Below, piece by piece: positions 22,873 to 31,309 of a stretch of DNA of 64,000 bases; position 1 is the first letter of the stretch; every line of letters starts with the position of its first letter. Both the position numbers and the translations under genes were made by a program. The notes under the pieces were generated by a model. The model was given only the letters and a program-made list of their open reading frames with translations. It ran no database searches and had not been told where the DNA came from. The DNA is from CAYRNR01 sp964425605 (lineage in GTDB: Bacteria; Myxococcota_A; UBA796; UBA9615; CAYRNR01): contig CAYRNR010000012.1 in NCBI GenBank assembly GCA_964425605.1, positions 1 through 64,000 of the forward strand, written 5' to 3'.

Positions 22873-24345
22873 CTAGCGCGGCACCTGCAGCAGGTCCGGG
22901 ATCCGTCCGTTGATCTCGCCCATGCGCTGCGCGACCTCCTCGTAGACCACGTCCTGCTCGCTGATCAGGCCCCAGTTGTTGTCCTCGCCGTCGAACCGGC
23001 CGTCGGGGGGCTGGTCGACCCACTGGAACCAGTGATAGCCGACGATCCAGGGCACGGCCTGCCTGTCCAGGGCGTACTCCTCGAGGGCGTCGGCGCGGTC
23101 GGCCTGGGTCTCGAGGGTGGGGTACTGGGGCGGCCAGGTGTTGGGGAGGCCCGAGTCATCGGCGCGGAAGCCGAACTCGGTGATGAGGATGGGCAGATCC
23201 ACGTGCTGGTGGAGCTCGGCGAAACCCTCGGCGGGATCGAGGCTGCCCGACATGGACAGGCACGCCTCGGTGACCACGTCGAAGAACACGTAGTTGTTGA
23301 TCGAAAGGACGTCCAGGTGGGCGGCGGCCGCGGCGTAGACCTCGAGGCGGGTGGTCACGGAGACCTCGCGGTTGCCCAGCACCAGGTGGTCGGGGTCCAC
23401 CGCGCGGATCGCCCCGGCCGTGGTGGCGAAGTACTGCTCGGCGGCCACCTCGAGGAAGGCGCTGGTGAGATCGCCGGCCACGCCGTCGCAGTCGTAGTCC
23501 AGGGCGTCCCAGCCGTCGGTGGCCTCGAGGAGGGCGTCCTCGTCGGCGAAGGTGGTGGCCAGCGCCTCGTTGACCCCCTCGACGCCGCCGAGTTCGTCGA
23601 GCAGCAGCTGCGCGGCCACCCCCTTGCCCGGCGCCTCGGCGGGGAGCTGGAGGTAGAGCTGCAGCAGGGTGTCGAAGCCCCGCCAGTCCGGGCCCCAGCG
23701 GATCTCGTTGTCGATGAAGTAGCCCACGAGCGCTGGATCACCCACGCGATCCGCAGCGGCCGACGCGTTGGCCTCCACCGCGGCGATCCAGTCCGGGTCG
23801 AAGTAGTCCGCGACCGTGCCCTCGACCCAGTCGTCCGCGGCCATGTCCAGGCTGGGGGTGTAGGGCATCCGCGTGTCCATCAGGGACGTGGACCAGCAGC
23901 CCGCGGTGTTGAGGTTCCACGACGTCAGCCGCTCCACGGTGGAGTCCGCCCACTCGTCATGGGATTCGTAGGCCGCGTCCACGGCCTCGGCGTAGTTCTG
24001 CGCCCCGGTCTCCCGGCCGGTGTCGCCGTATGGCGTGATGTGGTTGACGCCGGTCGAGTAGAAGGGGTGCCCGTCGGGGGTGACCAGCCACCAGCGCTCG
24101 CACAGCTTCTCGACGCGGAAGAAGCCGGTGGCCTCGAGCTGGACGCGCTCGTCGCCGCCGTAGCCGTCGAAGGTCACCTCCCCCTCGGGGGCCGTGCAGG
24201 GATCCTGCGCCGAGTCGTCGTCGCCGGAGCTGCTGTCGTCGTCCGCCGCGACGTCGTCGTCGTCGTGGGAGCCGCTGTCGTCGTCCGCGCCGTCGCCGCA
24301 GCCCGCGGCCAGGGCCGCCAGCAGCGCAATCCAGGGGCCCCTCAT
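22873..24345 (-). CDS. Agarase-like GH-A clan glycoside hydrolase lipoprotein
   Basis: 490 residues. The lipobox is LAALAAGC, then a DDD/DDDD linker, then a (beta/alpha)8 glycoside hydrolase. FFRVEKLCERWWLVTPDGHP and FYSTGVNHI are typical of the beta-agarase-like group (GH50-related). The acid/base Glu is in YFIDNEIRWG and the likely nucleophile Glu in ILITEFGFRADDSG. NNWGLI and GYHWFQWVDQPPDG near the end also fit. Both catalytic glutamates are present, so it is probably an active secreted exo- or endo-hydrolase; the polysaccharide is unknown. The start overlaps the stop of the upstream flavoprotein by 4 nt (ATGA), which couples the two unexpectedly. Confidence 0.82.
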   Translation of the reverse strand: MRGPWIALLAALAAGCGDGADDDSGSHDDDDVAADDDSSSGDDDSAQDPCTAPEGEVTFDGYGGDERVQLEATGFFRVEKLCERWWLVTPDGHPFYSTGVNHITPYGDTGRETGAQNYAEAVDAAYESHDEWADSTVERLTSWNLNTAGCWSTSLMDTRMPYTPSLDMAADDWVEGTVADYFDPDWIAAVEANASAAADRVGDPALVGYFIDNEIRWGPDWRGFDTLLQLYLQLPAEAPGKGVAAQLLLDELGGVEGVNEALATTFADEDALLEATDGWDALDYDCDGVAGDLTSAFLEVAAEQYFATTAGAIRAVDPDHLVLGNREVSVTTRLEVYAAAAAHLDVLSINNYVFFDVVTEACLSMSGSLDPAEGFAELHQHVDLPILITEFGFRADDSGLPNTWPPQYPTLETQADRADALEEYALDRQAVPWIVGYHWFQWVDQPPDGRFDGEDNNWGLISEQDVVYEEVAQRMGEINGRIPDLLQVPR

Positions 24346-25715
24346 CGGCGATCCTCCAGGTCCGGCGGCTCGTCCATGAGCCGGCCCACCTCGGCGGACC
24401 AGCGGCTCAGCGCCTCCATGTCCGGGTGGCGGGGGTAGCGGGCGTAGACCCCGCGCGCCTGGCTCATCTTGCGCAACGTCGTGCTGAAGCTCAGCGTCAG
24501 CCGCGGTGCGCGGACCAGGCCCCGCGCCGCGGCGAGCACCGACCTCGCGTTGGGCGTGGGGAAGCGCTGCTCGAGCCCCTGCAGCGAGCTGGTCGGCTCG
24601 ATGAGCCCCGTCGCGAACAGCGCCCCCACCTGGTCGGGGCCCAGCGCCTGGCTCGCCCGCCGGAAGAGGTCGGTGGCCCCGAGCAGCCCGCCGTGCTTGC
24701 GCATGAAGCGCGCCTGGTACGCCCACGTGGCGTCCTCGGCGCCGGGATCGTCGAAGGAGCACACGACCTCGGCCAGCTGCCTGCCGGCCAGGAGCCCCAT
24801 GCCCACGCCGCTGCCGTGGGCCGAGTAGACCTGGCACGCCGCGTCCCCGATCAGGGCCACACCGGGGGCCCCCAGGCGGTCGTAGGGTCGGCGCAGGGGG
24901 ATGGAGCCGCCGCCGCCGATCAGGAGGTCCCCGACCCACGGCTCGCGGCTGCAAAAGTCCGCCAGCATCCGTGGGGCGTCGCCGCGGGAGCCCGCTGCGC
25001 CCGCGAGGAGGTCCACCTCGGACATGTCCGGGGACAGCCCCACGGCAAAGGTGGAGAACCCCGACGTCACGCCGATCCAGGTGAGCACCTCACCCGGCGG
25101 CGCGCCGGACCGCCGCTGGAACTCCGCCGCCGCGCCGGGATCGCGGACCTCGCGCACCTCCTGGATCGCGACGCAGGTGTGGCCCAGGGGGATCGGCGGG
25201 GTGTGCCGGCTCAGCTCGGGCACGCGTTCGCGCAGGGCGCCGGCCATCCCGCTGGCGTCCACGAAGAGCGATCCGCGGAGCCGGAACCGCTCGCCACGTC
25301 GGTGCAGGCGCAGGGCCACGGGGCGACGGCCGTCCAGCACGACCTCGTCCAGCTCGATCTCGTCGAGCAGTTCGACCCCCTCGTCCTCGGCCATGCCCTG
25401 CAGCCGGGCGACGAGCCGCCCCATGTCCACCTGCCACCAGGGCCCCATCGGGATGCGGCAGCGCGTCCGGTCGTCGGCGGGCAGCAGGTTGATGGGTTCG
25501 TGGCCGCCCCTCAGCTCGGGGGGCGTCGGGGCCGGGATACCCGCGTCGTAGAACATCCACCGGGGGATGGCGTTGCGCCAGCGGGCGCCGGCTGCGTCGC
25601 GGCGTCGTCGATCGAGGAGCGCAACGCGCAGCCCTCGTCGCGCGAGCTGCCACGCCGCGGCCGCCCCTGCGCTGCCCGCGCCCACAATCACCGCGTCGTA
25701 CCGCAACCGTTGCAT
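24342..25715 (-). CDS. FAD-dependent oxidoreductase (GGR/PHBH-like)
   Basis: 457 residues. The FAD-binding motif is YDAVIVGAGSAGAAAAWQLAR, the middle segment is SLFVDASGMAGALR, and the second FAD motif is GVALIGDAACQVYSAHGSGVG. The overall order matches geranylgeranyl-reductase/halogenase-like flavoproteins; KWWF-type halogenase motifs are not seen. No signal peptide. GGAGAGAGTCC precedes the ATG at 25715; the open frame reaches 25787 but without a ribosome-binding site. It is the first gene of a two-gene unit with the agarase-like hydrolase and divergent from the VCBS protein gene. Confidence 0.8.
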   Translation of the reverse strand: MQRLRYDAVIVGAGSAGAAAAWQLARRGLRVALLDRRRRDAAGARWRNAIPRWMFYDAGIPAPTPPELRGGHEPINLLPADDRTRCRIPMGPWWQVDMGRLVARLQGMAEDEGVELLDEIELDEVVLDGRRPVALRLHRRGERFRLRGSLFVDASGMAGALRERVPELSRHTPPIPLGHTCVAIQEVREVRDPGAAAEFQRRSGAPPGEVLTWIGVTSGFSTFAVGLSPDMSEVDLLAGAAGSRGDAPRMLADFCSREPWVGDLLIGGGGSIPLRRPYDRLGAPGVALIGDAACQVYSAHGSGVGMGLLAGRQLAEVVCSFDDPGAEDATWAYQARFMRKHGGLLGATDLFRRASQALGPDQVGALFATGLIEPTSSLQGLEQRFPTPNARSVLAAARGLVRAPRLTLSFSTTLRKMSQARGVYARYPRHPDMEALSRWSAEVGRLMDEPPDLEDRR

Positions 25716-25774
25716 GGACTCTCTCCGGGCGCCGCCCCGCGAATGGGATCTGCACCGCCTCCGTCGTAACCCAC

Positions 25775-25780
25775 TATGAT
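25775..25780 (+). promoter_or_regulatory. TATGAT -10-like element
   Basis: TATGAT lies 28 nt upstream of the ATG at 25809, which has its own GGAGG site. It is a plausible -10 box for the three-gene surface-protein operon. No convincing -35 is present. Confidence 0.3.
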
Positions 25781-25808
25781 GGAACAACCACGATCCGGAG
25801 GATCCCGC

Positions 25809-28352
25809 ATGAACGCGCGGGTGCGCAACATCATCATTCAGATTGGGCCTGTCCTGGTCCTGGGCTGCTCACCCCCGGCCGGGCCGGACCCCTGGACCGC
25901 GGAGCTGGCCGCCCTGGACACCACGGCCGCGTGGTCGTCCGCGGAGTCCGACGGCACCCTGGCCATCGACTGGGCGGACTGGGACGGGGACGGCGACCTC
26001 GACCTGGCGTGCGGCAACTACTACGCCGAGTCCAACCGCGTCTATCGCAACGACGGCGGCTCCCTGGTCCTCGCCTGGACCTCGCCGATGAGCGAGCACT
26101 CCTTCGACGTCGAGTGGGGGGACTGGGACGGCGACGGCGATCCCGACCTGGCCGTGGGCAACCGCATGGGCGAGTACGACCACGTCTACGAGAACACCGG
26201 CGGCAACCTGATCCTGGTGTGGACCTCGCCCTCCGCGGAGGAGACGTACTCCGTGGCCTGGGGCGACTGGGACGGCGATGGGGATCTCGACCTCGCCACC
26301 GCCACCGACGCCACCAAGCCGGTGCGCCTGTACGAGAACACCGGCGGCAACCTCTCGCAGGTCTGGACGTCGCCCGAGATCGAGTACAACTACGGCGACG
26401 TGGCCTGGGCGGACTGGGACGGAGACGGGGATCTGGACCTGGCGGTCGGCAACCACGGCGTGCCCAGCCGGGTGTACCGCAACGACGGCGGTACGCTGAC
26501 CTCTGCGTGGACGTCCCTGCTCAGCGACGACACCATGCAGGTCGCCTGGGGCGATCACGACGGCGACGGCGATCCCGATCTGGCCGTGGCCAACTGGGAC
26601 GGGCACCCCATCCGCATCTACGAGAACACCGGCGGCAACCTGGCGCTGGCGTGGTCCTCTCCGGAGACGGACTTCACCGCCAGCGTGGCCTGGGCGGACT
26701 GGGACGGCGACGGCGACCTGGACCTCGCCACGGGCAACTATTCGAACAACCGGGTGTACGACAACGACGGCGGCTACTTCACCCTGGCGTGGTCCTCCAC
26801 GGCCGCCGACAACACCTTCGACGTCAAGTGGGCGGACTGGGACGGCGACGGCGATCCCGACCTGTCCGCGGCCAACAACGGGGCGGCCAACCGCGTCTAC
26901 GAGAACCCGGCCGACGGCTTCTGCGTGGATCGCGACGGCGACGGCGAGCTGTCCCACGAATGCGGCGGTGCCGACTGCGACGACACCGACTCGGCCATCG
27001 CCCCCGGCGCCTCCGAGACCGCCAACGGGCGCGACGACGACTGCGACGGCACCGTGGACGAGGGCACGGACCAGTACGACGACGACGGCGACGGCTACAC
27101 GGAGCTGGGGGGCGACTGCGACGACGGCGACGCCTCGATCCACCCGGGCGCCGAGGAGCTGGCCGACGCCATCGACAACGACTGCGACGGCCTGATCAAC
27201 GAGGGCACCGACGCCACGGACGACGACGGCGACGGCCTGTCCGAGCTCGACGGCGACTGCAACGACGGCGATCCCGCCGTGTACGCCGGCGCGACCGAGG
27301 TCCTCGACGGCGTGGACAACGACTGCGACGGCGCCGTGGACGACGGTATCGAGGGGTACGAGGACCTGGATCTGGACGGCTACACCGAGGCCGGCGGCGA
27401 CTGCGACGACGCAGACGATCAGGTCCATCCGGGCGCCGCGGAGCTGGCCGACGGCGTGGACCAGGACTGCGACGGTGTCGTGGACGAGGGGACCGCGGCC
27501 TACGACGACGACCACGACGGGTACTCCGAGGACCAGGGCGACTGCAACGACGGCGACGCCGCGGCCAACCCGGCCAACGGCGAGCTCGCCGACGGGATCG
27601 ACAACGACTGCGACGGCACCGTGGACGAGGGGGTGGGCGGCGCCGTGGACGAGGACGGCGACGGGTACAGCTCGTCGGGCGGAGACTGCGACGACCTGGA
27701 CCCGGACCTGTACCCGGGCGCTCCGGAGCTCCCGAACGGCCTCGACAACGACTGCGACGGCACCGTGGACGAGGGTACCGAGGAGTACGACGACGACGGC
27801 GACGGGTACTCCGAGGTCAACGGCGACTGCGACGACGCGGACGAATCGGTCCACCCCGACGCCGACGAGGTCGTGGACTGGATCGACAACGACTGCGACG
27901 GCCTGATCGACGACGGCACCGAGGCCTTCGACGACGACGAGGACGGCTACTCCGAGCTCGGCGGCGACTGCGACGACGCCGACGAGACGGCCTACCCCGG
28001 CGCGGTGGAGATCGCGGACGGAGCGGATCAGGACTGTGACGGCGTGATCGACGAGAACACCGATGTGTACGACGACGACGGGGATGGGTACGCAGAGGAG
28101 GACGGCGACTGCCGCGACGACGACCCCCACGTGGCGCCGGATCGGCCCGAGCTGTGCGACGGCGTCCGCGACGAGGACTGCGACGGCGTGGTGGACGAGG
28201 GGTGCGACGAGGAGATCCCGGACGAGACCACCGAGGAGCCCGAGCCCGGCGACTGCGAGTGCAGCTCCGCCCCGGGTTCGGCGGGCCCGCCCCCGTGGGC
28301 GGTCCTGCTGGCGGGCGTCGGGTTGCTGCACTGGAGGCGCCGTGGGAGGTAG
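25809..28352 (+). CDS. VCBS-propeller/MopE-repeat protein with MYXO-CTERM-like tail
   Basis: 847 residues. It has a signal peptide with lipobox-like VLVLGCSPP. Seven FG-GAP/VCBS repeats with the core WADWDGDGDLDLA (about 45-375) imply a seven-bladed Ca-binding propeller. Nine MopE-type modules of ~47 residues follow (DDDGDGYxExxGDCDD … PGAxExxDGxDNDCDGxVDEG; about 378-815). The tail has DCECSSAPGS, a hydrophobic helix (PPWAVLLAGVGLLHW) and RRRGR, resembling myxosortase-processed MYXO-CTERM signals. Having both a lipobox and a C-terminal sorting tail is odd. The start is chosen by GGAGGATCCCGC. It overlaps the next gene by 11 nt. Confidence 0.85.
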   Translation: MNARVRNIIIQIGPVLVLGCSPPAGPDPWTAELAALDTTAAWSSAESDGTLAIDWADWDGDGDLDLACGNYYAESNRVYRNDGGSLVLAWTSPMSEHSFDVEWGDWDGDGDPDLAVGNRMGEYDHVYENTGGNLILVWTSPSAEETYSVAWGDWDGDGDLDLATATDATKPVRLYENTGGNLSQVWTSPEIEYNYGDVAWADWDGDGDLDLAVGNHGVPSRVYRNDGGTLTSAWTSLLSDDTMQVAWGDHDGDGDPDLAVANWDGHPIRIYENTGGNLALAWSSPETDFTASVAWADWDGDGDLDLATGNYSNNRVYDNDGGYFTLAWSSTAADNTFDVKWADWDGDGDPDLSAANNGAANRVYENPADGFCVDRDGDGELSHECGGADCDDTDSAIAPGASETANGRDDDCDGTVDEGTDQYDDDGDGYTELGGDCDDGDASIHPGAEELADAIDNDCDGLINEGTDATDDDGDGLSELDGDCNDGDPAVYAGATEVLDGVDNDCDGAVDDGIEGYEDLDLDGYTEAGGDCDDADDQVHPGAAELADGVDQDCDGVVDEGTAAYDDDHDGYSEDQGDCNDGDAAANPANGELADGIDNDCDGTVDEGVGGAVDEDGDGYSSSGGDCDDLDPDLYPGAPELPNGLDNDCDGTVDEGTEEYDDDGDGYSEVNGDCDDADESVHPDADEVVDWIDNDCDGLIDDGTEAFDDDEDGYSELGGDCDDADETAYPGAVEIADGADQDCDGVIDENTDVYDDDGDGYAEEDGDCRDDDPHVAPDRPELCDGVRDEDCDGVVDEGCDEEIPDETTEEPEPGDCECSSAPGSAGPPPWAVLLAGVGLLHWRRRGR

Positions 28353-29331
28353 CAAGATTGCGTGGCTGCTGGTCGGACTGCTGCTGGCCGGCTGCCCGGA
28401 GAACGAGGAGTGTTCCTGCGACGACGACAGCGGCGGTGACGACGACGCGGCCGACGACGACGTGGCCGACGACGACGCGGCCGACGACGACGCCGCGGAC
28501 GACGACGTCGCGGACGACGACACCACCGGCGACGACGACGACGCCACGCCGCCGGGCGACTGGGCCGCCGTGGACGGCGGTCAGGAGTTCAGCTGCGGGC
28601 TCCACCACGACGGCACGTTGCTGTGCTGGGGCACCGACACCGCGGGGCAGGCGACGCCCCCTGCCGAGCCCTTCGCCCAGGTGAGCGCGGGCTGGACCCA
28701 CGCCTGCGGCGTGCGCACCGACGGCGTCACGGTGTGCTGGGGTGACGACGCCTATGGCCAGGCCACGGTCCCGGCCGGCGACTTCGTCGCCCTCGACGCC
28801 GGCAACTGGCACAGCTGCGGCCTGAAGACAGACGGCAACGTCGCGTGCTGGGGCAGCAACTTCTCGGGGCAGACCGAAGCCCCCATCGGCAACTTCCTCC
28901 AGGTCGCGGCGGGCTGGGAGCACTCCTGCGCCATCCCGTCGGTGGGGTCGGTGGTGTGCTGGGGTGGCGACGCCCACGGCCAGGCCTCACCGCCGGGCGT
29001 GACCTGCACCCAGGTCAGCGCCGGGTTCGACCACACCTGCTGCGTGGCCAGCGACGCCACCGTTTCGTGCTGGGGTGGCGACTCCGACGGCCAGTCCACG
29101 CCTCCGGCCGGCAGCTTCGTGGCGGTCAGCGCCGGCTGGGGCCACACCTGCGGGCTCCTCGACGACGGCGCCATCACCTGCTGGGGGTCGGACTGGGCCG
29201 GGCAGCTGGCCGCCCCCGCGGGGACCTTCGACCGGCTGTCCGTGGGCACCAGCCACAGCTGCGGGATCTCGGTCGCTCACCACCTCGAGTGCTGGGGGGA
29301 CAACGGCCATGGCCAGTCCAGCCCACCGTAG
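28342..29331 (+). CDS. RCC1-like propeller lipoprotein with Asp linker
   Basis: 329 residues from a GTG start (GGAGG upstream). The lipobox is LLLAGC, followed by a ~45-residue linker of DDD units separated by A, V and T. Seven RCC1-type repeats of ~35 residues follow, each with V-x-A-G-x-x-H-x-C-G … C-W-G (CWGTDTAGQ, CWGDDAYGQ, CWGSNFSGQ, CWGGDAHGQ …). The paired Cys in every blade suggests disulfide-stitched blades in an oxidising compartment. It overlaps the preceding gene by 11 nt and the next by 23 nt, so all three are translationally coupled. The ligand is unknown. Confidence 0.85.
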   Translation: MGGSKIAWLLVGLLLAGCPENEECSCDDDSGGDDDAADDDVADDDAADDDAADDDVADDDTTGDDDDATPPGDWAAVDGGQEFSCGLHHDGTLLCWGTDTAGQATPPAEPFAQVSAGWTHACGVRTDGVTVCWGDDAYGQATVPAGDFVALDAGNWHSCGLKTDGNVACWGSNFSGQTEAPIGNFLQVAAGWEHSCAIPSVGSVVCWGGDAHGQASPPGVTCTQVSAGFDHTCCVASDATVSCWGGDSDGQSTPPAGSFVAVSAGWGHTCGLLDDGAITCWGSDWAGQLAAPAGTFDRLSVGTSHSCGISVAHHLECWGDNGHGQSSPP

Positions 29332-31303
29332 CCGGGCGACCGGGCTCGCGATCCTGCTGACCTGCCTCACCCTCGCCGCGTGCCAGGACGAGCGCCTGTT
29401 CGACTACGACGGCGACGGCGTGACCGACGAGGACGACTGCGCCCCGAACGATCCCGACGTCTTCCCCGGCCACGGCGAGTCCGGCGACGAGTGCACCGAC
29501 GGGATCGACAACGACTGCGACGGCAAGACCGACGGCGAGGACGAGGAGTGCGGCGGCAACGCCTGCATCGACCAGGACGGGGACGGGTACTGCGCCCAGA
29601 TCGACGACTGCGACGACCACGACGCGTCCCTCAACGGCGCCGATGAGGACGGCGACGGGTACTCCACCTGCGACGGTGACTGCGACGACGACGACGAGGA
29701 TGTCCACCCCGCCGCGGAGGAGGTCTGCGACGGGGTCGACAACGACTGTGATCCCGCCACCGACGAGCACGAAGACGACGACGGCGACGGCTGGTCGTTC
29801 TGCGACGGCGACTGCGACGACGCCGACGCGGCCCTGAACCCCCTGGACGGCGATGGTGACGGGTTCAGCCCGTGCGAATCGGATTGTGACGACAACGACC
29901 CGTTCACGTACCCGGGCGCTCCCGAGCTGTGCAACGGCGCCGACGACGACTGCGACGGCCTCTTCGACGAGGACTGCGTGTCCTGCGATCTGGAGGTCCC
30001 GGCTGATCAGACCACCATCAACGGTGCCCTCGGCGTCGCCACGAACGACGTGACCATCTGCGTGGCGCCGGGTGTGTACTCCGAGCTCGTCAACTTCCAG
30101 GGCCTGGGCGTGACCCTGCTCGGTCTGGGCGGCTACACGGCCACGGTGCTCCAGGGTGGCGGTTCCGCCGGCCCCGTCGTGACGTTCGACAGCAACGAGA
30201 CCTCCACGTCCGCTCTGAAGGGCTTCACCGTCACGGGTGGCACCGGGATCGACTACGGCGCGGGCGTGCGCATCGACGGCGCCGCGCCGGTCCTGTCGGA
30301 TCTGTACATCACGGGGAACACCGCCCTGCTCGGCGGCGGCGGTGTCTCCGTGAGCGGCTCCACCGGGGACGGGGCGCTGCTGGAGCGTGTGCGCATCGAG
30401 GACAACACGGCCCCGGAGGGTGGCGGGCTGTGGAACGACCAGTCGTCGATGACGTTGCGCAGCGTGCGCGTGGAGGGCAACTCGGCCGACTACGGCGGCG
30501 GGCTGTACCTCTACGGCGCCGACGTGGCCGCCGACGATCTGATCGTCGCGCACAACCAGGCCACGGAGATCGGCGGCGGGATGTACATCGCCGGAGGGAC
30601 GGGCGTCGATTGCGCCAACCTCGCGGTGATCTCGAACCAGGCGTCGGAGCAAGGCGGTGGGATCGCCGCGACGAGCGGCACCGAGCTCTCCCTGAGCGCG
30701 TTCGCCCTGCTGTCCAACCAGCTGTCCGATCCCGCTGGCCGGGGCGGCGGCCTGTACGTCGGTGGCGGCGTGGTGAGCCTCACCGGCGGGGTGGTCGCGG
30801 CGAACAACGGGCGGGCGGAAGGGGGCGGGCTGTGGTTCTACGATCCGCCCTCCCTCACGAACGTGGTGATGACCGAGAACACCGCCGTGAGCGGGGCGGG
30901 CCTCTATGACGGCTCGGGCATGGCGGCGCCCGAGTGGTGCGTCGTGTGGGACAACAACGGGGAGGACTACGGCGGAGTGGCCGATCCGACGGGCATGGAC
31001 GGCAACGAGCGCGTCGATCCCATGTTCATCGACGCCACTGCCATCGATCCCATGGACTGGGACCTGCACCTGCAGCTGGGATCACCCCTGGTCGACGCGG
31101 GCGACCTGGCCCAGACCGATCCGGACTCCAGCCGCAGCGACATCGGCATGTACGGAGCCCCGTCCGGCCACGAGTGGGACCTCGACGGCGACGGATTTCC
31201 CCTGTGGTGGCAGCCCGGGGAGTACGAATTCGGCACCTACCCTGGGATGGGCCTCGACTGCGACGACCAGGACGCGAATGTCTACCCCGGCAACGGCTGC
31301 TGA
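29309..31303 (+). CDS. Right-handed beta-helix lipoprotein with MopE modules
   Basis: 664 residues. It has a signal peptide with lipobox (CLTLAAC). Five MopE-like modules (about 25-230), the last ending DCDGLFDEDC, precede a parallel beta-helix of pectate-lyase/polymorphic-membrane-protein type (about 235-560; repeated GGGxY/GGGL turns, N-T-A and G-N motifs). A final MopE-like motif (LDCDDQDANVYPGNGC) forms the C-terminus. No catalytic residues of pectate lyases are identifiable. The ATG lies inside the end of the RCC1 gene. Its 3' end is convergent with a propeller lipoprotein, with a gap of only 6 nt. Confidence 0.82.
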   Translation: MASPAHRSRATGLAILLTCLTLAACQDERLFDYDGDGVTDEDDCAPNDPDVFPGHGESGDECTDGIDNDCDGKTDGEDEECGGNACIDQDGDGYCAQIDDCDDHDASLNGADEDGDGYSTCDGDCDDDDEDVHPAAEEVCDGVDNDCDPATDEHEDDDGDGWSFCDGDCDDADAALNPLDGDGDGFSPCESDCDDNDPFTYPGAPELCNGADDDCDGLFDEDCVSCDLEVPADQTTINGALGVATNDVTICVAPGVYSELVNFQGLGVTLLGLGGYTATVLQGGGSAGPVVTFDSNETSTSALKGFTVTGGTGIDYGAGVRIDGAAPVLSDLYITGNTALLGGGGVSVSGSTGDGALLERVRIEDNTAPEGGGLWNDQSSMTLRSVRVEGNSADYGGGLYLYGADVAADDLIVAHNQATEIGGGMYIAGGTGVDCANLAVISNQASEQGGGIAATSGTELSLSAFALLSNQLSDPAGRGGGLYVGGGVVSLTGGVVAANNGRAEGGGLWFYDPPSLTNVVMTENTAVSGAGLYDGSGMAAPEWCVVWDNNGEDYGGVADPTGMDGNERVDPMFIDATAIDPMDWDLHLQLGSPLVDAGDLAQTDPDSSRSDIGMYGAPSGHEWDLDGDGFPLWWQPGEYEFGTYPGMGLDCDDQDANVYPGNGC

Positions 31304-31309
31304 ACGCGG

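Noticed and set aside
24342..25715. Flavin-dependent halogenase
   Set aside because: The FAD motifs fit, but I see no WxWxIP-type halogenase motif.
25869..28547. 892-residue minus-strand open frame opposite the VCBS/MopE gene
   Set aside because: Reverse shadow of Asp codons (GAC read as GTC/Val); no recognisable domain.
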